DNA of 64,000 nt, from the NCBI GenBank assembly GCA_035578005.1, contig DATJYK010000201.1:7409-71408 (forward strand), read 5' to 3'. Source of the stretch: Gp13-AA77 sp035578005. Lineage in GTDB: Bacteria > Acidobacteriota > Terriglobia > UBA7540. The position numbers and the translations under genes are program-made. Shown in pieces: positions 50,704-60,293 of the stretch. The notes under the pieces are model-generated. The model did no database searches and was not told where the DNA came from. It was given only the letters and a program-made list of their open reading frames with translations. The number at the start of each line of letters is the position of its first letter. The first letter of the stretch is position 1.

Positions 50704-52371
50704 ATGAAGTCAGAGCGCGAGCAAGATCGGATGTCTTCAGCCCGTCGGCTGGCGATTCGAAGTGTGCCTGCGGCGCTGGCGGTGGCGGCGAGTCTCATTT
50801 TCCTAGGCAACTCACTCCACCTCCTCGCGAGCCCGGACAAACAGAGCCGGGAGGAAAAGAAGCGTCAGAAGGCCATTGAGAAGGAAAACGAGAGCCCCTA
50901 CAAGAAGTGGATCGAAGAGGAAGTTCCTTACATCATCACCGACGAGGAACGCCAGACGTTCAAAAAGCTCACCACCGACGACGAGCGCGAAAGCTTTATC
51001 GAGAATTTCTGGGAGCGGCGCAACCCGAACCCTGGCAGCCCCGAAAACGAGTTCAAAGAAGAATACTACCGGCGCATCGCCTACGCCAATGAGCATTACG
51101 CCTCCGGCATTCCGGGATGGAAGACGGACCGCGGGCGGATCTATATTACGTACGGCCCGCCCAACGAGATTGACTCGCACCCCAGCGGCGGCACTTACGA
51201 GCGTCCCATGGAAGAGGGTGGCGGCGAGACCTCCACGTTCCCGTTTGAGGATTGGACCTATAACTACATCGACGGCATCGGCAATAACATCAAGCTGGAA
51301 TTCGTCGATCCCAGCATGAGCGGTGAGTACCACCTCACCATGGATCCTGGCGAAAAAGACGCTTTGTTGCACGTTCCTGGCGCCGGCCTCACGCTGATGG
51401 AGTCGATGGGCATGGCGTCGAAAACCGATCGCTTCACGCGGACCGACGGTATGACCATCGGCCAGCCGATGGGCGGCCTGCCGGAGAGCATGGAGGAGTT
51501 CACGCGCCTTGACACCTTCGCCAAGATTTTCAAGCCGCCGGCGACCAATTTTAACGACCTCAAGGCATCGGTGTCTCATAAGATCACGGCAGTGATGGTG
51601 CCGTTTCAGGTGAGGACGGACTTTATCCGGATCACCAGCGACACCGTGCTGGTTCCCATTACTGTTCAGGTGGCGCAGAAGGACCTTGAATTCCAGAACA
51701 AGGACGGCGTGATGCACGGCGTTCTGGACATTTACGGGCAATTGAGCACCCTGAGCGGGCGCGTGGCCACAACGTTTGACGACAGCGTCGTGGTGGACGT
51801 TCCCGAGCACAATTTCGATCTTTATGTAGGCCAGAAGCGGGTTTATCAAAAAGCGGTTCCTTTGAAGCCGGGCCGTTACAAGCTAAGCCTGGTGGTGAAG
51901 GATCAGAACAGCGGTAACATCGGCACCGAGGATATCGGGATTGTTGTGCCCCATTTTGACGACGACAAGCTCGAAAGCAGCTCTTTGATACTGGCGAATC
52001 TTATTCAGGAGATTCCGACCAACCAGGTGGGGTCAGGCATGTTTATTATCGGCGCCACCAAGGTGGAACCCAGCGTCCAAAAGATCTTTCATCGTGATCA
52101 GAACCTTGGGATCTATATGCAAGTTTACAATCTCACGAACGATCCCAAGACTCACAAGCCCTCGGCGCAAATTGAGTACAATTTAGAAAAAGACGGCAAG
52201 TCTATCTTTACTACGGCGGAGCAGGCGCAGACGAGCCAGGTGACGATCTCGAAACAGCTTCCGCTCAAATCACTTTCACCCGGACAGTACACGCTTGCGG
52301 TGAAGGTGACTGATAATGTAAGCAAGCAGTCAGTCGGGCCCGAGTCATCGACGTTCCAAGTGGAGCAGTGA
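50704..52371 (+). CDS. GWxTD-domain secreted protein
   Basis: 555 residues. The N-terminus (ALAVAASLIFLGNSLHLLA) is a signal or anchor; then a charged helical region leads into EEVPYIITDEERQTFKKL and NFWERRNPNPGSPENEFKEE. The name-giving motif GWKTDRGRIYITYGPP follows at about residue 137. Later parts are beta-rich, with IEYNLEKDGKSIFTTAEQ near the end. Function unknown; such proteins occur in Acidobacteria with extracytoplasmic proteases. ATG 50704 is chosen (GGTGGA upstream); ATG 50731 is an alternative. First of four co-directional genes. Confidence 0.88.
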   Translation: MKSEREQDRMSSARRLAIRSVPAALAVAASLIFLGNSLHLLASPDKQSREEKKRQKAIEKENESPYKKWIEEEVPYIITDEERQTFKKLTTDDERESFIENFWERRNPNPGSPENEFKEEYYRRIAYANEHYASGIPGWKTDRGRIYITYGPPNEIDSHPSGGTYERPMEEGGGETSTFPFEDWTYNYIDGIGNNIKLEFVDPSMSGEYHLTMDPGEKDALLHVPGAGLTLMESMGMASKTDRFTRTDGMTIGQPMGGLPESMEEFTRLDTFAKIFKPPATNFNDLKASVSHKITAVMVPFQVRTDFIRITSDTVLVPITVQVAQKDLEFQNKDGVMHGVLDIYGQLSTLSGRVATTFDDSVVVDVPEHNFDLYVGQKRVYQKAVPLKPGRYKLSLVVKDQNSGNIGTEDIGIVVPHFDDDKLESSSLILANLIQEIPTNQVGSGMFIIGATKVEPSVQKIFHRDQNLGIYMQVYNLTNDPKTHKPSAQIEYNLEKDGKSIFTTAEQAQTSQVTISKQLPLKSLSPGQYTLAVKVTDNVSKQSVGPESSTFQVEQ

Positions 52372-52438
52372 CAGATGGCATGTAGGGGTGGGCCTTGTGC
52401 CCGCGCGCGGGCGACCACAAGGGTGGCGGTTAAATAGT

Positions 52439-54199
52439 GTGAAAGAGCGCCTCATTCAAATTCGTTTCTATCGCTCGTGCTCGAGCCTGTTGCTGGCGAC
52501 ACTTTTGTGCACGATGGCAGGAGCCGCGGACACAACGTCGGCGAGTGGGCGGCTTGCTGGGATCGTGACGGACCGCCATGGCAATCCGCTGGTGAACGGC
52601 GAAGTGTTTATTGTGGGTCCTGGCGTCACACGGCGTGTGGAGCGGGTTCTGACCGATGTCCACGGCCGGTTCGCCGCCAACAACCTTGCTCCGGGCCGTT
52701 ACTCGCTGCGCGTCGCCGCGACAAATCTTGTCCGCAGCGGAATCGAGATTGAGCCTGGGCGCTCCGCCACCCTGAGCCTGATGCTTGGCACTTTGCTCTC
52801 GGGAGTCCATTCGTCTGATCAAGCGACGCCGCGTTCAAATGACGACTGGAAGTGGGTGCTGCGCACGTCTGCGGCGGTGCGGCCGGTCTTGCGCTACGCC
52901 ACAGACCCGTCTGACCACCCGCAGAAGCTTCTTGATCCCAGCCAGAAACTGGTTGCCATGATGCCCGAGGATCCCGGCCGGGACCCTTTCAGTGATCAGG
53001 TGACTTTGGGTACGGTGGTTGCCTACTGGCGGCCGCTTACTTCTGGGTCTGACCTGCTGGCGTCGACCTCGATGAGTGGGCAAGGCGTGTCAACGTCGTC
53101 GATCGCCACTTCTTACCGGCATGGCGTCGGCGGGACGAATCCGCAGGAAATAACCGTGGTGGTCCACCAGTTGAACTTTGCCGGTGGCGAGCCGGGACTT
53201 CGTTTCGGGGACATTGCCAACCTACTCGCCGCCCGCGGCATGGTGGTGAGCTACACCCAGACGCGCGAGATTTCAGGTGCGCTGAAGCTCACCAGTGGTT
53301 TAGACGTGGATTATCTTGACGCCACGCACACGGCCTTGCTGGCGGCGCCTCACGCTGAATTAGAGTACCGATTGGACCCCGCCAGCACGGTAACAATAAA
53401 GTATGGCGACTTGAACCCGGCAAGCGGTGGCGACGACGCGATTGCTGATAAGGTAGCGGCTACGAACGCCTTCCCGCGTGTGAGCCTTCGGGGTGGTGCG
53501 CCAAAACTTGAGGCCGTCCGTCACAGCGAAGCGGCCTATACGCGGCGCCTCACCAAGAAGACCCAGGTGCAGGTTGCCGCTTACCATGATGGTTTCAGCA
53601 ACGCTGTCGTGCGGGGTGCGGGACAACCTGCGGCGTGGGCAGAGTGGGCTGCAGCCGGCAGCGTGCTTCCCAACGCTACCGCCGGGGGTGTCAACTTGAA
53701 TGCTGGCGGTTATGGCTCATCGGGGCTGCGCGCCTCGGTTTCGCAGTCGCTCGGCAAACACTTCGAGGCCGGCGTCATCTACTCCACCGGCGACGCCCTG
53801 GCACTGGTGAAGGCGGCTGAAGCTGCTGGCTCCTCCAGCTTCGCCCGTGAAGTTGAACGCCGGCGAGCCCGCATGGCGGCGGCTAAGCTTGCCGCCCGCG
53901 TTCCGGGGTCAAAGACCGAGGTGATTGCTTCTTACGGCTGGCTCGAAAAAGGGAGCCTCACGGCTGTCGATCCCAGCGGGCTCGCGGACTTGGGCGTGGC
54001 CCCGTTCCTGGGAGTTGAGATTCGCCAGCCTCTGCCAGCGATCAGCTTTCTGCCCGGCGCCCACATTGAAGCCGTCGCTGACTTGCGCAACATCACCGGC
54101 GAGGGTTACGTGCATCTGCGCGGTACGAATGCCCAAGATCCCCTCGTGCTAACGCCCACTTACCGCAGCTACTGCGGTGGGTTCTCGGTGCAGTTCTAG
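52439..54199 (+). CDS. Carboxypeptidase-regulatory-like domain protein, outer-surface type
   Basis: 586 residues from GTG 52439. A signal peptide (SSLLLATLLCTMAGAADT) precedes a carboxypeptidase-regulatory domain (ASGRLAGIVTDRHGNPLVNG and FAANNLAPGRYSLRVAA). The remaining 450 residues are rich in alternating beta-type segments (VRPVLRYATDPS, LEYRLDPASTVTIKYGDLNP) and end in YRSYCGGFSVQF, with the terminal Phe typical of outer membrane beta-barrels. It may be an outer membrane protein with a periplasmic plug-like N-domain. No TonB box was seen. Confidence 0.78.
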   Translation: MKERLIQIRFYRSCSSLLLATLLCTMAGAADTTSASGRLAGIVTDRHGNPLVNGEVFIVGPGVTRRVERVLTDVHGRFAANNLAPGRYSLRVAATNLVRSGIEIEPGRSATLSLMLGTLLSGVHSSDQATPRSNDDWKWVLRTSAAVRPVLRYATDPSDHPQKLLDPSQKLVAMMPEDPGRDPFSDQVTLGTVVAYWRPLTSGSDLLASTSMSGQGVSTSSIATSYRHGVGGTNPQEITVVVHQLNFAGGEPGLRFGDIANLLAARGMVVSYTQTREISGALKLTSGLDVDYLDATHTALLAAPHAELEYRLDPASTVTIKYGDLNPASGGDDAIADKVAATNAFPRVSLRGGAPKLEAVRHSEAAYTRRLTKKTQVQVAAYHDGFSNAVVRGAGQPAAWAEWAAAGSVLPNATAGGVNLNAGGYGSSGLRASVSQSLGKHFEAGVIYSTGDALALVKAAEAAGSSSFAREVERRRARMAAAKLAARVPGSKTEVIASYGWLEKGSLTAVDPSGLADLGVAPFLGVEIRQPLPAISFLPGAHIEAVADLRNITGEGYVHLRGTNAQDPLVLTPTYRSYCGGFSVQF

Positions 54200-54326
54200 C
54201 CCGCCATAATGTCTTTCGCACTTAGCGCAAACCCCAGGACCGGCGGCCGCACGCCGTGATGACACCGCTCAGCCTTGCAGCACCTCCCGTTCAGGATATG
54301 AAGCTTCTCGCAGTCGCCGCCAGGCG

Positions 54327-54373
54327 GTGGTACAGTTTGACGCCTGGGCGGCCCCCACGTCAAACTGCACCAC
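54327..54373. promoter_or_regulatory. Inverted repeat before M1 peptidase gene
   Basis: Arms GTGGTACAGTTTGACG (54,327-54,342) and CGTCAAACTGCACCAC (54,358-54,373) match at 15 of 16 positions around a 15-base loop. No U-tract follows, so a factor-independent terminator is unlikely. It could be an operator or a transcript hairpin between the two genes. Confidence 0.5.
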
Positions 54374-54529
54374 TACCCGGCGCCGTGGAAATCTAGCCGG
54401 GCGAGAAGCATTTCGCGATCGCACGAGTCGGGCCGAGTCGGGCGGCGCAGGTTGGTGACAGACCCTCGCTGGTGGTATAGTGGCGCGGTCCTGGGGCGGT
54501 TGGAGGTAGAAGTTCAGGAGAGACGGCGA

Positions 54530-56536
54530 ATGCATCATCGATCAGCGTTGTCCTTCTCGCTAGGTGCATTCCTTGTGTTAAGCGCCCTTGATGGGCCAGG
54601 CGCGCTTGCCGGCCCGACAGGGCCTTCGGCGTCGAAGTCGACTGCCCAAGCCACTGCACCCTCATCTCAGTCAAAGGACCTATCGGTTCGGGTGGTTGCC
54701 TACCAGATTGACGCACGCCTTGACCCCGCGAAGAAAACCATCGAGGCCACCGCGGCATTGACTTACCGCAACCTCACCGGCCAGCCTCAGCAGACGTTTC
54801 CCTTCCATTTGTACTTGAACGCGTTTCAGCCGGAATCCACGTTCATGACTGAAGTCCGGAAAGGAGGGACGCGCGGCGTCGGTCCCGAGAAAGGATGGGA
54901 TGCCAAACATTACGGCGCCATTGAAGTTCGCTCGCTCGAAGTCGATGGCATGGGCGATCTTACCAGCCAGATGCAGTTTGTCCAGCCGGACGATCACAAC
55001 GCCGACGACCACACGGTGTTTCAGGTCACGCTTCCTAAGCCCGTTCCCCCCAACGCGCTGGTGACGTTTAGGATGGTATTTCATGATCAGTTGCCGGAGG
55101 TGGTAGAGCGCACGGGTTACAAGCGCGACTTCTTCATGGTGGGCCAGTGGTTTCCCAAGGTGGGCGTCTGGTGGCACGGGGCTTGGAACTGCCATCAATT
55201 CCACGCCACCACCGAGTTTTTCGCCGACTTCGGCACTTTCAACGTGAAGGTCACAGTGCCGCGCGATTACATCCTGGGAGCCGCAGGCGATGAAGTTTCG
55301 GGCGAGGATAATCCGGACGGCACGCGGACGGTGACTTACCACGCCGAGGATACGCACGACTTCTCGTGGACCGCCAGCCCCGACTTTACAGATGTTGAGG
55401 ATTCGTGGACGGGTCCCAAGGGGCCCGTGAAGATTCACCTGCTGATGTCCCCCGGACACCTGCGCCAGACGGGCCGCTACCTTCAAGCTGTCAAGGGTAC
55501 GCTTGAGACTTTCGACCGCTGGTACGGCGTTTATCCGTATGATCGGATAACCGTGGTCGATCCGCCCGAGGGCGCGTCGGACGCAGGAGGAATGGAGTAT
55601 CCCACGTTGATCACAGGCGGCAGCAGTTGGTCTGAGCCGCGGGGAATTCGTGAGACTGAGCTGGTGACAGAACACGAATTCGGGCACCAATACTGGTACG
55701 GGATGGTGGCCACCAATGAGTTCGAGGAGGCATGGCTCGACGAGGGCATCAATAGCTACACCGAGTCGAAGGTTATGGACGCCCTCTACGGCGAAGGGCG
55801 CTCCGCTATCGACCTCTGGGGTGCAACCCTGGACGATGCGGAGCTGCTGCGGCTCGAATACACGTCGGAAGCCGACACCGACCCGCTCACACGCTTCGCC
55901 TATCAGTTCATGAGCAGCGGGGCTTACGGCGGTGTCACCTACGGTAAAACGGCCACAGTGCTGCTGACGCTTGAAGGCGTCATTGGTGAAGACACGATGC
56001 GGAACGCGATGCACACCTACTTCGAACAGTACAAGTTCACTCATCCGACGGGGGCCGATTTCTTGAAGACCATTCAAGACGTATCCGGGCAGGATTTGAG
56101 CTGGTATTTTAGCCAGGCTGTTTCCAACACCAACGTGCTTGATTACGAGGTGCTTGGCATCCGCTCGGACCGGGCGGATTGGTACGTGAAGAATTCGCCG
56201 CCCGAAAAAAGCGGCCAGACGCTTTATCGAGATACCGTGCTGGTGCACCGCAAGGGCGACTTCATCTTTCCGGTGGAGACGCAAGTGCGCTTCGATGACG
56301 GGGAAGCCGTTCGCGAGAAATGGGACGGGCGCGACCGGTGGATTCGGTACGAGTACCTGAAGAAGGCAAAGATTATCTCCGCTGAGGTCGATCCGGATCA
56401 CAAGGTCCCACTCGACAAAGACTTCTTCAACAACAGCCAAACGGAGGAGCCTCACAAAGGCGCGACTCACAAGCTTGAGGCTTACTGGCTCTTTCTGAGT
56501 GAGGGTTTCGCTCAACTGGTAGCGTTGCTCGTCTAG
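54530..56536 (+). CDS. M1-family aminopeptidase
   Basis: 668 residues, secreted (signal about 5-30). Gluzincin catalytic motif HEFGHQYWYG followed by the downstream zinc ligand Glu in AWLDEGINSY, the HExxH-(18)-E arrangement of M1. SDAGGMEYPTLIT corresponds to the GxMEN exopeptidase motif, here GGMEYP. The N-terminal part has the beta-rich M1 domain (YQIDARLDPAKKTIEATAA). AGGAG before ATG 54530 decides the start. Trims N-terminal residues of peptides in the periplasm. Confidence 0.93.
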   Translation: MHHRSALSFSLGAFLVLSALDGPGALAGPTGPSASKSTAQATAPSSQSKDLSVRVVAYQIDARLDPAKKTIEATAALTYRNLTGQPQQTFPFHLYLNAFQPESTFMTEVRKGGTRGVGPEKGWDAKHYGAIEVRSLEVDGMGDLTSQMQFVQPDDHNADDHTVFQVTLPKPVPPNALVTFRMVFHDQLPEVVERTGYKRDFFMVGQWFPKVGVWWHGAWNCHQFHATTEFFADFGTFNVKVTVPRDYILGAAGDEVSGEDNPDGTRTVTYHAEDTHDFSWTASPDFTDVEDSWTGPKGPVKIHLLMSPGHLRQTGRYLQAVKGTLETFDRWYGVYPYDRITVVDPPEGASDAGGMEYPTLITGGSSWSEPRGIRETELVTEHEFGHQYWYGMVATNEFEEAWLDEGINSYTESKVMDALYGEGRSAIDLWGATLDDAELLRLEYTSEADTDPLTRFAYQFMSSGAYGGVTYGKTATVLLTLEGVIGEDTMRNAMHTYFEQYKFTHPTGADFLKTIQDVSGQDLSWYFSQAVSNTNVLDYEVLGIRSDRADWYVKNSPPEKSGQTLYRDTVLVHRKGDFIFPVETQVRFDDGEAVREKWDGRDRWIRYEYLKKAKIISAEVDPDHKVPLDKDFFNNSQTEEPHKGATHKLEAYWLFLSEGFAQLVALLV

Positions 56537-56557
56537 TTGGCACAGAGAGGGGTTCGC

Positions 56558-57496
56558 GTGCTTCGAGCCGGATGGAGTCTGGTGTGGCGCCGACAGCGCC
56601 TTTTGTGGTGGATTTATATCATCAGTTTAGGCTTGTCATTCTTCGCCGCGCAGCCGTTGGTGAAGGCGGTCGGTCCGGTTCTTGACAACAGCCTCGCCGC
56701 TGACCGGCTTTACCACCATTTCGATCTGGGTGCGCTGGCCGAGCTTCTTGCCCGTCCTGAGATTGACAGTCAAGTTCTGGGTGGCGCACCTATTTTGGCG
56801 GGCGCAGTCTTTGTGGTCCTGATGGTGCTGTTCACCGGCGGCATTCTGAAGGTCTACCACGAAGACCGCACCTTCACCACCGGTGAGTTCTTCGGCGCCG
56901 GTGGCCAATTTTTCTGGCGCTTCGTGCGGCTCGTGATTTTTCTGCTCCTCGTGTTGATTCCGGTGGCGATCATCAGGTGGGTTTTCAGAGTCTGGTCAGA
57001 CAACTTGTCGGACCATTTCGCGGCGCCGGCGCCGCACATGGCGGTAAGCATGATAGGCGGCCTTGTGGTGCTCTTCCTGCTGATGTCGGTACGGCTCTGG
57101 TTTGACATGGCGGAAGTGGGAGCGGTCGCAGAGGATGAGTACGCCATGCGCCGCTCCGTCGTGCGCGCCTTTCACGTGACTTGGACCAACCTGCGCTCTC
57201 TTTTCTGGCTCTATTTCCGACCCATCCTGGTGGCAGCGCTGGGAACGGCTCTGGTCCTGTGGGTGTGGATTCGTTGGGTCTCACATCAAGCCGTATCCAC
57301 CTCCTTCTTCCTCAGCCAAGCTGTCATTCTGCTGTGGATCTTCGCTCGTCTTTGGCAAAGGTCGAGCGAGGTGCTGTGGTACCAGCAGTACGCGCCCGAG
57401 GCCGGTGCCTTTCCTGAACTTGCTTCGTCCGACAGCGGACCGGCGATGGAGGCGCCTCCGGCGCCGGAGGTTCCGCGGGACGAGGTTTCGATGTAG
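56558..57496 (+). CDS. Multi-pass membrane protein, unknown function
   Basis: 312 residues from GTG 56558 (GAGGGG upstream); a TTG at 56537 directly behind the previous stop is an alternative. About six hydrophobic helices (RLLWWIYIISLGLSFF, ILAGAVFVVLMVLFTGGIL, FVRLVIFLLLVLIPVAII, VSMIGGLVVLFLLMSVRLW, LVAALGTALVLWVWIRWV, SFFLSQAVILLWIFARLW). A proline-rich cytoplasmic tail ends the protein. Almost touching the M1 gene, so co-transcribed. No family recognised. Confidence 0.8.
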   Translation: MLRAGWSLVWRRQRLLWWIYIISLGLSFFAAQPLVKAVGPVLDNSLAADRLYHHFDLGALAELLARPEIDSQVLGGAPILAGAVFVVLMVLFTGGILKVYHEDRTFTTGEFFGAGGQFFWRFVRLVIFLLLVLIPVAIIRWVFRVWSDNLSDHFAAPAPHMAVSMIGGLVVLFLLMSVRLWFDMAEVGAVAEDEYAMRRSVVRAFHVTWTNLRSLFWLYFRPILVAALGTALVLWVWIRWVSHQAVSTSFFLSQAVILLWIFARLWQRSSEVLWYQQYAPEAGAFPELASSDSGPAMEAPPAPEVPRDEVSM

Positions 57497-57580
57497 ACCG
57501 AAATATACTGACAGAGCAACAATCCGACAGGATAGATTGTCGACTAAGGCGATCAATTTTCCATGAAGTGAGAGGCTAGA

Positions 57581-58939
57581 GTGGATAGATTCAATCGTAG
57601 GGGCTTTCTTAAGGCGGCGAGCGCAGCGACCGCTGAGACATTTGTGGTTGGAGGGGCGAAGATGCATCTGCTCGCAGGAACACAAGAGGGGCCGGCGAAG
57701 CCGGTGGCGGCGAACGACCACATCCAGATTGCGCTGCTCGGCGCGGGCGGACAGGGTCAATATGACACCAAGGTTGCGCTTCAGGTTCCCGGCGTGAAGC
57801 TGCTTGCCGTGGCCGATTGCTACAACGGCCGGCTTGAGCACAGCAAGGAACTCTGGGGAGATGACGTCTTCACCACGCGCGACTACAACGAAATCCTGGC
57901 CCGCAAGGACGTCGATGCTGTGATCGTCGGCACTCCGGATCATTGGCACAAGCAGGCTTCGGTGGATGCGATGAAGGCCGGCAAAGATGTTTATTGCGAA
58001 AAGCCGATGATCCACCTGTATTCCGACGGGCCCGAGATGATCGATTGCGCTCGCAGCACCAACCGCATCATTCAGATCGGCAGCCAGCGAGTGAGCTCGA
58101 TGATCTACGCCAAGGCCAGACAACTGCTGGCTTCGGGCGCCATCGGCCAACTCAACATGGTCACGGCCTGGTGGGACCGCAACTCGTCGATTGGGGCGTT
58201 CAACTACACGGTTCCACCCGACGCCTCCACCGAGACCTGCAACTGGCCACGGTTTCTCGGCACCGCGCCCAAGATTCCCTTCAACGCCGAGCACTTCTTC
58301 CAGTGGCGCAAGTGGAAGGCTTACGGCAGCGGCGTGGCCGGCGACCTCTTCGTCCATCTCTTCAGCGGCACGCACTTCGTGACCAATACCCACGGGCCTT
58401 TCCGCGGAATGGCAACCGGCGGTTTGCGTTTCTGGAAGGACGGCCGCGATATTCCGGACGTACTGGTGGGACTTTTTGACTATCGAGAAGGCTTCAACCT
58501 CAGCCTGCGCGTCAACTTCGTGGACGGAGGTTCCGAAAGCGAAGGGCTGATCTTCACGGGTTCTGAAGGCACCATGGAGATCGGCGGTGGCGGAGTCAGC
58601 GTCAGCCGCACGCCGCGCGAGACGGAGCCGGGGTACAACATCGGGACCTTTCCGGAGGCCATGCAGAAGCGGATTTTGGAGGCGTACCGGCAAAAGTATC
58701 CTCTCCCGCACCCGACCGGAGAGCTGCCGCTTGGCTACGAAAAGTACGTGGCGCCCGAGGGCTATAACGACAGCTACGATCATCTGAAGAACTTCTTTGA
58801 AGCTGTGCGAACGCGCCAACCTGTGGTGGAAGACGCGGTTTTCGGCTTCCGCGCCGCCGGTGCGGCCTTGCTGAGCAATCTCAGCTACGAGCGGGGCACG
58901 GTCGTGCATTGGAATCCGGAGGAAATGAAAATAGTGTGA
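57581..58939 (+). CDS. Gfo/Idh/MocA-family oxidoreductase, Tat-exported
   Basis: 452 residues from GTG 57581. The start MDRFNRRGFLKAASAATAET has a twin-arginine signal. The NAD-binding motif is ALLGAGGQGQYDTKVAL, and VIVGTPDHWHKQASVDAMKA followed by GKDVYCEKPM is the family core with the conserved Lys-Pro. The C-terminal domain follows. Such exported members are common in Acidobacteria and probably act on sugars or glycosides. Substrate unknown. Neighbour genes do not suggest a pathway. Confidence 0.93.
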   Translation: MDRFNRRGFLKAASAATAETFVVGGAKMHLLAGTQEGPAKPVAANDHIQIALLGAGGQGQYDTKVALQVPGVKLLAVADCYNGRLEHSKELWGDDVFTTRDYNEILARKDVDAVIVGTPDHWHKQASVDAMKAGKDVYCEKPMIHLYSDGPEMIDCARSTNRIIQIGSQRVSSMIYAKARQLLASGAIGQLNMVTAWWDRNSSIGAFNYTVPPDASTETCNWPRFLGTAPKIPFNAEHFFQWRKWKAYGSGVAGDLFVHLFSGTHFVTNTHGPFRGMATGGLRFWKDGRDIPDVLVGLFDYREGFNLSLRVNFVDGGSESEGLIFTGSEGTMEIGGGGVSVSRTPRETEPGYNIGTFPEAMQKRILEAYRQKYPLPHPTGELPLGYEKYVAPEGYNDSYDHLKNFFEAVRTRQPVVEDAVFGFRAAGAALLSNLSYERGTVVHWNPEEMKIV

Positions 58940-59039
58940 CGAAGGACGCGCCCTGCCTACCTCGCCTCGCCGAATCTGCAAACCGGGTGTTAGCGCAGCA
59001 TGGCCCACGGTCTTATGACTGTGCCCCGAACGCGAGTCA

Positions 59040-59106
59040 CCGTGTTTAATGGCTTCGAAGCACGGAGGTCACAGAGAATTTCGATTTGGTGGTGCCAGGC
59101 CGCGCT
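59040..59106. repeat. Dispersed repeat CACGGAGGTCAC, copy 2
   Basis: Similar over its length to 50,448-50,513. It runs through the 5' part of the longest frame of the next gene, which is why I moved that start downstream. Confidence 0.7.
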
Positions 59107-59162
59107 CACTTTCGGCGAGCCGCTGGGGCACCGCTCTATCACCTGTATGCGCCTCGCTATCT

Positions 59163-60137
59163 ATGCCCGGCAAACGCAGCTTCGAACAGCAACTTGCAGC
59201 GCTCGATGAAGTCAGGCACCTGACACCGGAGGCAGCCGTCGAGCCGCTGCGCAAAGCGCTCACTCACCGCAACAACTACATCGTCGGCAAAGCCGCTGAC
59301 CTGACGGCAAAGTTTCGCCTGGTCCAATTGCTGCCAGAGCTGCTCGCGGCCTTCGACCGCTTTTTCACCGATCCCCTCAAGACTGACCCACAGTGCTGGG
59401 CGAAGAACGCGCTCAGCCGCGCACTGGCCGCGCTTGGCTGTCAGGATGTCGACGTCTTCCTGCGCGGCATGCGTCACTTCCAACCTGAGCCCGTCTGGGG
59501 CGGCAGCGAAGACACGGCCGGCACCTTGCGCGGCACGTGCGTCCTGGCTCTGGTGCAGTGCCGCAGCCTTCCTGAAACTGAGCTGCTGCGTTGCCTCATG
59601 GAACTCCTCGTTGATAAGGACAAGTCGGTTCGAGTCGAAACCGCTCGCGCCATCGAGCAGGTCGGTTCGTCTTCGGCCGCTCTGCTGCTGCGCCTCAGGG
59701 TAATTCTGGCCTCCGATGAGCCCGAGGTGCTCGGCACCTGCTACGGCGGCATCCTGCGCATCGAAGGCGCCTCGGCCATGACCTGGATTGCCCGCTTCCT
59801 CGCGGGCGCCGACGAGACCGCGGCGGAGGCCGCCTGGGCCATCGCAGATCAGCGCTCTGCCCCGGCTTTCACGGTCTTGCGTGAGCGCTTCGCTGTGGAA
59901 CGCGACGCCTGGTTTCGGTCGGTTTTGCTCTCGGCAATCGCTCTCACCCGGCAGCAGGAGGCGCTCGATTTTCTGTTCCAGCTCATCCGCACCGAGCCGC
60001 TCAACGCCGAAGCCGCCGTCACCGCCCTCGTTGAATCGAAACCCTCGCCCGAGGTCCTGAAGCAGGTTGAGGAATTGGTTCGCGACAATCCGCGGCTCGC
60101 ACGGATTTTTGAGGGACGGCAAAAGGGACATGCTTAA
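59163..60137 (+). CDS. HEAT-repeat-like protein
   Basis: 324 residues starting MPGKRSFEQQLAALDEVRHL. The protein is made of tandem helical pairs, for example AVEPLRKALTHRNNYIVGKAAD, SVRVETARAIEQVGSSSAALLLRL and EVLGTCYGGILRIEGAS, the pattern of HEAT/PBS-lyase repeats. Such proteins act as scaffolds. No catalytic site, no signal peptide. The frame extends upstream to 59049 but the extra 38 residues translate a dispersed repeat. Confidence 0.8.
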   Translation: MPGKRSFEQQLAALDEVRHLTPEAAVEPLRKALTHRNNYIVGKAADLTAKFRLVQLLPELLAAFDRFFTDPLKTDPQCWAKNALSRALAALGCQDVDVFLRGMRHFQPEPVWGGSEDTAGTLRGTCVLALVQCRSLPETELLRCLMELLVDKDKSVRVETARAIEQVGSSSAALLLRLRVILASDEPEVLGTCYGGILRIEGASAMTWIARFLAGADETAAEAAWAIADQRSAPAFTVLRERFAVERDAWFRSVLLSAIALTRQQEALDFLFQLIRTEPLNAEAAVTALVESKPSPEVLKQVEELVRDNPRLARIFEGRQKGHA

Positions 60138-60162
60138 CAATCTGTCGAAAACCCATCCACGC

Positions 60163-60277
60163 TGTCATTCCGAGGAGCCGCAGCCGGTCCCGAGCTTGCG
60201 AGGGAGGAATCTCGTATTTCCTTCAGTTTCAGGGCGAGATTCCTCCGCCTCGCGAGCTCGGCGTCGGAATGGCACGG
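60163..60277. repeat. REP doublet TGTCATTCCGAGGAG...
   Basis: TGTCATTCCGAGGAGCCG is followed by GAGGAATCTCG, then CGAGATTCCTCCGCC and GTCGGAATGGCA, an imperfect inverted doublet of 115 bases. It lies between the convergent HEAT-repeat and GH27 genes and could terminate both transcripts. Confidence 0.75.
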
Positions 60278-60293
60278 CACCGGAACCGGATCA

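Noticed and set aside
54680..56515. 611-codon minus-strand frame antisense to the M1 peptidase
   Set aside because: The plus strand has the HEFGH motif and good start signals; the antisense frame has none.
57281..59008. 575-codon minus-strand frame antisense to the Gfo/Idh/MocA gene
   Set aside because: Composition is unlike protein and it covers a clear NAD-binding oxidoreductase on the plus strand.
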